A stretch of 35,225 bases of DNA, from NCBI GenBank assembly GCA_903921785.1, contig CAIXRH010000167.1, positions 1 to 35,225 of the forward strand, read 5' to 3'. The notes under the pieces were generated by a model. The model saw nothing but the letters and a program-made list of their open reading frames with translations, did no database searches and was not told the DNA's origin. This DNA is from an uncultured Pseudomonadota bacterium (GTDB lineage: Bacteria; Myxococcota_A; UBA796; SXON01). Every line of letters starts with the position of its first letter. Position 1 is the stretch's first letter. The position numbers and the translations under genes are program-made. Below are positions 30,900-35,225 of this stretch, one piece after another.

Positions 30900-32930
30900 T
30901 CAGGCGCCGCTGCCGCCGTCGCCCTCGGGCTTCTCCGCTGCCTTCGCGGCCGCTGCTTCGTTCGCAGGTGTCGCCGCAGCGACCGTCGCGGGCTCGCCGG
31001 TCGAGGCGGCGCCGCCAGCCTTCGCACCACCGGCCGCGGACACGGGCGCCCCCGCTGGCGCCGGCTCCGGCTCGTCCGGCACGCGCGTGGCGAAGACCAG
31101 GCGCGCCAGCATCACGAAGAGCGCCGCGGCGAGCGTGGCGATCGCGCCGAAGACCGCCACCTTCTCGAAGGCGCCGAGCTCCGGGGCCTGCGTGGTCTCC
31201 TCCGGGCCGAGCGCCGCCTCGGGGAGCTTCCGGCGCTCGAGCGACGCCTGGAGCAGGCCGAGATCGTACGTGGGCGGGCTCGCGGTGCGCGCTCCGTAGA
31301 GCAGCTTCGCACCCTCGGGCACGTGCGCGCGCAGCTCCACCTCCGGGTACGTGACCCGCACCGCGGAGACCTCGAGCGGCGGGTTGTCGCCGTTCTCGAT
31401 GCGGAGGAGCAGCTCCCGACCGACGGTGTCGTTCACCGCCATCGACAGCGTGCCGGTGTGGGAACCTTCCCATTCGAGCGCGCGGAGCTCCTCGGTCACG
31501 GTGCCGCGGTCGCGGAGGATCACCACGCGGCGGTGGAAGGTGCTGCGGTCAGTGAACAGGGTGACGGTGGCCACGGGCGCGTCGTCGTCGCCGAGGGGAA
31601 TGCGCAGGAGTGAAACGCTACCCTCCTCGGTACGTTTCAGCGCGCCGGTCTCCCACTCGCGCTCGGCGCCGGTCCGGCGGAGCACGTAGGGAATCTGCCT
31701 GCCCTCGGCGTCGATCACCCGGAGGTCGGCGTAGGTGCTCGACGCGTGGGCGAGCACCGCCTTGTCGAGGGGGATCCGCGCCCACCCGGAGCCCTGGATC
31801 GCGCGGGACCACTGCCAGCGTACGACCGCGATCGGCGCGCCCGCTGCATCGACCCCCTCGCGCTCTTCACGAGGAACATAGCCGGGGTTGGGGCCGAGCG
31901 CGCCCGCGGGAAGGTCCTGCGCCTGGCGGAGCAGCTCGGCCTCTGCGGTGCTCAGATCGCTTGACGGGGCGTCGGCCGTGCCGCCGACGTAGAGCGAGAG
32001 CGGGCCCTGCCCGGCGTCGCGGACGAGGAGCGCGGCCTGCACACTGCACACCTCGAAGGCCTCCACGGGGAGGACCCGACCGTGGTCGTCCGCGATGTCG
32101 AGCGAGAGCTGGTCGGTGTGGAGGTTCAGCCCGTCGACCCGGGACTGGTCGATGGTGGCGCCCTCGATGGCCACCTTGCGGAGCTGGGCGGTGTGGTCGT
32201 TGTAGTCGGGGGTGCTCCCGCCGGCGCGCACCCAGGCCGTGCGGCTGTAGAGCACCTCGGAGGAGAGCACCTTCACCGAGCTGACCCAACGGGTGCCGGG
32301 CAGGTCGATCACGTAGCGGGCGCGTCCCTCCTCCACGAGCGTGGGCGCGGCGGCCTGGACGGTCTCGCACAGCGGCGGGATGGAGGTCTCGGCGTGGTAT
32401 TCGCCGACCGCGCCGGTGAGGTGCGCGTCCGCCCGGACGAACCAGGGGCCGTGCCCGCGCGGGACGGCCACGGTGTTCTGCGTGACGGTCTCCCCGTTGA
32501 CCGTGCCGGTGGCGAAACGCGTGGTTCCGACGCCGTCGACCATGACGTCGAGCGGGTGGGACAGGTCGTCGAGGAAGTCGAGGCGGAGGGTCTCCACCAC
32601 GTTGTCGGTGGGGCCGACGCGCCAGACGTGGGTGTCGACCGGGAAGAGGTCGAGGTCGGCGGTGGAGGCCGGGTTGGTATCGGTGGTGAGCACCACGAAG
32701 GGCACCGGCTGCGCGGAGGCGTCCCGGAGGGCGACACGATCACCCGAATCGTACGCGTAGCCCCCGAAGTTGTCGTTGGTCACGACCTCGGAGCCGAAGC
32801 CGAGGCCCGGCACCTCCGGAGGGAGGGGAACGCGGAAGACCCCGGTCGGCGGAAGATCGATCGGCAGCACGTCCGGCGCGTCGATCTGCGGTTCGGCGGC
32901 GAGGGCGAGGGGGAGGAGCAGGCCGATCAT
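30900..32930 (-). CDS. DUF3999 family protein
   Basis: 676 residues from ATG 32930. Signal peptide MIGLLLPLALAA, then a long beta-rich periplasmic part (for example RALEWEGSHTGTLSMAVND and REWETGALKRTEEGSVSLLRIPL), one membrane helix near residues 583-605 (EKVAVFGAIATLAAALFVMLARL), and a cytoplasmic Ala/Pro/Gly/Glu-rich tail of about 70 residues (AAAAKAAEKPEGDGGSGA). The sequence order and the partner gene are those of DUF3999, which in proteobacteria is encoded next to DUF2339. The upstream stop and this start overlap as ATGA. Function is unknown; the pair is thought to form one envelope complex (inference from constant linkage). Confidence 0.8.
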   Translation of the reverse strand: MIGLLLPLALAAEPQIDAPDVLPIDLPPTGVFRVPLPPEVPGLGFGSEVVTNDNFGGYAYDSGDRVALRDASAQPVPFVVLTTDTNPASTADLDLFPVDTHVWRVGPTDNVVETLRLDFLDDLSHPLDVMVDGVGTTRFATGTVNGETVTQNTVAVPRGHGPWFVRADAHLTGAVGEYHAETSIPPLCETVQAAAPTLVEEGRARYVIDLPGTRWVSSVKVLSSEVLYSRTAWVRAGGSTPDYNDHTAQLRKVAIEGATIDQSRVDGLNLHTDQLSLDIADDHGRVLPVEAFEVCSVQAALLVRDAGQGPLSLYVGGTADAPSSDLSTAEAELLRQAQDLPAGALGPNPGYVPREEREGVDAAGAPIAVVRWQWSRAIQGSGWARIPLDKAVLAHASSTYADLRVIDAEGRQIPYVLRRTGAEREWETGALKRTEEGSVSLLRIPLGDDDAPVATVTLFTDRSTFHRRVVILRDRGTVTEELRALEWEGSHTGTLSMAVNDTVGRELLLRIENGDNPPLEVSAVRVTYPEVELRAHVPEGAKLLYGARTASPPTYDLGLLQASLERRKLPEAALGPEETTQAPELGAFEKVAVFGAIATLAAALFVMLARLVFATRVPDEPEPAPAGAPVSAAGGAKAGGAASTGEPATVAAATPANEAAAAKAAEKPEGDGGSGA

Positions 32931-35225
32931 GGGGTGGGCTCCGAAGGGGACGGGGGGGCCTCGCGGCGGGACACGGAGCGTTCGACGAACGCGAAGGCCA
33001 TGGCGGTGGCGAGGCCGACGATGGCCAGCCCGAACAGGGCGCCGACGCGGAGGAACCCTTCGAGGATCCACAGGTCGACCAGAAGAACCTTTCCTGCCGC
33101 CAGCAGCATGAAGCCGAGGCCGCCCATGCGCACGGCGCGGCTCTTGCGCACGATGCCGAGCAGCACCAGGAACAGCCCGTACCCACCCCAGCTCACCGAC
33201 CGCACCATCTCCTGCGCGAGCCGCTCGCTGTGGAAGGAGAGCTCGCCATCCACCGCGAAGGCGTGGGCGATCTCGAAGTTCAGCAGGGCGAAGCCGGTGA
33301 GGATCGCCAGGGTGCGGAGGCCGCGGGCGAGCCACTTCTGGGGGAAGGCGGCGGCGGCCACCAGCAGGCACACCGTGGGGAGACCCCAGGTGTAGAGCGT
33401 CCAGTTCAGGACGTAGAGCCCGTCTCCGCGGCCGTACTCCAGCGCGTAGGGGTTCAGCAGCAGGCGCCCGCCCACCGCGAGGGCGAGGACCGTGGCGAAG
33501 GCCACGAAGAGCGGATGAGGCAGGCGGCGGTTGGTAAGGCCGAGGAGCATCACCAAGACCGCCCAGCCGACCGTGATCCAGCCGTTGCTGAGCTGCAAGG
33601 GCACCGCCGCGGCGATCCCCGTGAGCGCGCCGAGGACCAGCACGACCACCGGCAACGAGGTGGGGGCTGCGCGGGCCACGCGCACCTGCACCAGCGCGGC
33701 GACGACGAGGTTGGCCGCCAGCAGCAGCGGCAGGGCGCCGTCGATCTCGGTGCCGAGGGCGTGGCGCCACAGCGACCAGAGCCCGACCGAGAGCGCGAGC
33801 GGCGCGAGGAACGCCGAGAGAGCGCCCGCGAGATCGCCCTTCTTCGGCCACAACGTCGGGGTCACCGCGAGCAACAGGTACGCCGGGATCACGGCCGCGG
33901 TGACCGCGAGCGCTTCGCCTTCGAGGAGCCGGTCGGCCACGCCGACGGACACCGGGAGGCCAACTACCGCCGCGGCGGCGACCAGCGGCCAGCGGCTGCC
34001 GCTGCGCGCCCAGGCGAGGACCGCCGCGAAGGCGAGGCCTACGCCGAGCCACGGCAACGAGGCCGCAGGGACGGGCACGGCCAGCGCCATCCCGCCCGCC
34101 GCGAGCCCGCCCAACGCGAAGACCGGCACGGCGGCTTCCATCCCGCCGGCCAGCGCAGCGCACAACGCCACGGCGGGCACGAGCCCGGCGACCACCTCCC
34201 AACGGGGCGTGCCGGCGGCCACCCAGGCGACCGCGACGATGGCGAGGCCGAGCGCCACGACGGAGCCGGCGAGCACGCGGCCGAGGCGCGACCCGCGGAG
34301 CGCGAGCGGCAGGCCCAACGCGCCGATCGCCATCCAGGCCGCGACGAACCATGGCGCCGAGCCCTGGTCCCAGGCGAGGGGGAGGCTGGACATCGGGTCC
34401 AGTCGCTGGGGGTCGGCGGGGGTGCCGAGGACGGCGGTGGCGACGAGCCAGAGGAGGAGGGCGGAGGCGACGGCGGCGCCGGAGGCCAGCTTCGTGGCCA
34501 GCCCTTCACCGCGGCGCTTCGCCGCGAAGAGCAGGAGCGTGGCGTGGACCGCAGCCGCGGCGAGCCCGACCGGCACCTGGTCGGGGGCGCGCCACTGGGC
34601 GGCCCACCCTACGTAGAGCACGAGGGTGCCGAGGCCGGCGCCCGCCACCACGTCGGGCCAACGGCGGCGGTGGGCGGCGTAGAGGATGCCGGCGTTGGTG
34701 AGCGCGAGGTAGCCGAAGAAGGCGACGGGGCGGTTCTCCCCGGTGCTCAGCAGGATCGGCGTGGCGTAGCCGCCGAGGAGCGCCAACCAGGCCGCGAAGC
34801 GGCTGTTCCGCCGCTCGGCGAGGAGCATCCCCACCACGGTGACCGCGATCATCGACGCGAAGGTGGAGCCCTGCCCGAGGAGGCCCCACCTCGCGTTGCC
34901 CGCCCACAGGGTGGCGTAGAGGATACCCGAGCCGGCGCCGGCGAGCGCCTTCCCCGGGGCGTCGTAGCGGCGCCAGCGGAGGAGCTCGGCGACCAGCCAG
35001 GCGCCGGCGCCGAGGGCGATGCCCCCGAAGAAGCGCGGCGCGGGGCCGAGCCAGCCGTGGCTGATGACCTCCCGCAACGCGAACACCGCCCCGATGAACA
35101 AAAGCAGCGCCGCGAGGCCGCCGAAGCCCCAGACGGCGGCGCGCTCGACGAGCCGCCCGACGTCGATCGGCGGGGTGGGCGGACGGGGCGGGGCGGGCGC
35201 GGCGGCGGGGCGCGCGCTCGTCGGC
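32927..35225 (-). CDS. DUF2339 polytopic membrane protein, 5' end off window
   Basis: The frame is open from the right edge to the TGA at 32929-32927, 765 residues visible. At the edge lies a Pro/Ala-rich segment (ARPAAAPAPPRPPTPP), followed by the family's first membrane segment (VWGFGGLAALLLFIGAVFALRE) and GWLGPAPRFFGGIALG. More than 20 hydrophobic segments follow in close succession, with RWGLLGQGSTFASMIAVTV and LLGGYATPILLSTGEN typical of DUF2339. It is the first gene of the DUF2339-DUF3999 unit, overlapping the next by ATGA. The true start lies beyond the window; an internal TTG at 35101 is not the start because the family sequence continues upstream of it. No enzymatic function is known. 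Confidence 0.88.
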   Translation of the reverse strand, partial: PTSARPAAAPAPPRPPTPPIDVGRLVERAAVWGFGGLAALLLFIGAVFALREVISHGWLGPAPRFFGGIALGAGAWLVAELLRWRRYDAPGKALAGAGSGILYATLWAGNARWGLLGQGSTFASMIAVTVVGMLLAERRNSRFAAWLALLGGYATPILLSTGENRPVAFFGYLALTNAGILYAAHRRRWPDVVAGAGLGTLVLYVGWAAQWRAPDQVPVGLAAAAVHATLLLFAAKRRGEGLATKLASGAAVASALLLWLVATAVLGTPADPQRLDPMSSLPLAWDQGSAPWFVAAWMAIGALGLPLALRGSRLGRVLAGSVVALGLAIVAVAWVAAGTPRWEVVAGLVPAVALCAALAGGMEAAVPVFALGGLAAGGMALAVPVPAASLPWLGVGLAFAAVLAWARSGSRWPLVAAAAVVGLPVSVGVADRLLEGEALAVTAAVIPAYLLLAVTPTLWPKKGDLAGALSAFLAPLALSVGLWSLWRHALGTEIDGALPLLLAANLVVAALVQVRVARAAPTSLPVVVLVLGALTGIAAAVPLQLSNGWITVGWAVLVMLLGLTNRRLPHPLFVAFATVLALAVGGRLLLNPYALEYGRGDGLYVLNWTLYTWGLPTVCLLVAAAAFPQKWLARGLRTLAILTGFALLNFEIAHAFAVDGELSFHSERLAQEMVRSVSWGGYGLFLVLLGIVRKSRAVRMGGLGFMLLAAGKVLLVDLWILEGFLRVGALFGLAIVGLATAMAFAFVERSVSRREAPPSPSEPTP

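Noticed and set aside
30900-34352. 1150-codon frame extending the DUF3999 gene upstream
   Set aside because: The extension runs out of phase through DUF2339; ATG 32930 gives a signal peptide and the usual ATGA overlap.

Overview
The window is about 70% GC and densely packed, with many 1-4 base gene overlaps and almost no spacer DNA. It reads like a chromosome segment of an uncultured Myxococcota-type bacterium (former Deltaproteobacteria). The grounds are several lipoproteins whose mature N-termini are Asp/Thr/Ser/Gly/Ala linkers (DTADSGDSG-type), c-type cytochrome/DUF1501 genes, parallel beta-helix and CotH lipoproteins, and MoxR/VWA genes. This taxonomic placement is inference; no rRNA or tRNA gene is present, and I see no insertion sequence, integrase, phage gene or CRISPR array.

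Left part (1-7041): a truncated NYN nuclease with an OST-HTH/LOTUS domain (minus strand) is divergent from a MoxR ATPase/VWA pair. An 838-base gene-poor spacer follows. It holds eight 16-base tandem repeats and, further on, an AT-richer stretch with seven GATAC/GTATC pentamers arranged as three dyads, in front of a two-gene signalling operon: a GAF-PAS-degenerate GGDEF-EAL phosphodiesterase overlapping a FixJ/LuxR-type response regulator. This control region is the most distinctive signal in the window.

Middle (7051-17163): a small secreted Cys4 protein; a HEAT/TPR-like protein; two tandem beta-helix lipoproteins divergent from a CotH-like lipoprotein; an EF-G-like GTPase of the EF-G2 type with altered switch residues; an orphan membrane histidine kinase; and a lipoprotein with repeated YTES motifs.

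Right-middle (17252-25150): a coupled minus-strand operon runs from an alpha/beta-hydrolase lipoprotein into an ABC-2 exporter (COG4586/4587/3694 type: ATPase and two permeases). Divergent from it is an overlapping pair of a peptidase-S51-like protein and a Fes-like esterase. A DUF493/YbeD-like small protein and a polytopic GT-C-like membrane protein follow.

Right (25154-35225): a coupled three-gene operon encodes a monohaem cytochrome c lipoprotein, a DUF1588/DUF1592-like CxxCH lipoprotein and a DUF1501 protein with a Tat-like leader. It is divergent from a methylmalonyl-CoA mutase large (alpha) subunit that has no B12-binding subunit nearby. The window ends with a DUF2339/DUF3999 membrane pair, the first of which runs off the right edge. 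Several transcription units start 10-14 bases after a TTAGSCGSC or TANNNT element and lack a clear Shine-Dalgarno sequence, which suggests that leaderless transcripts are common here.
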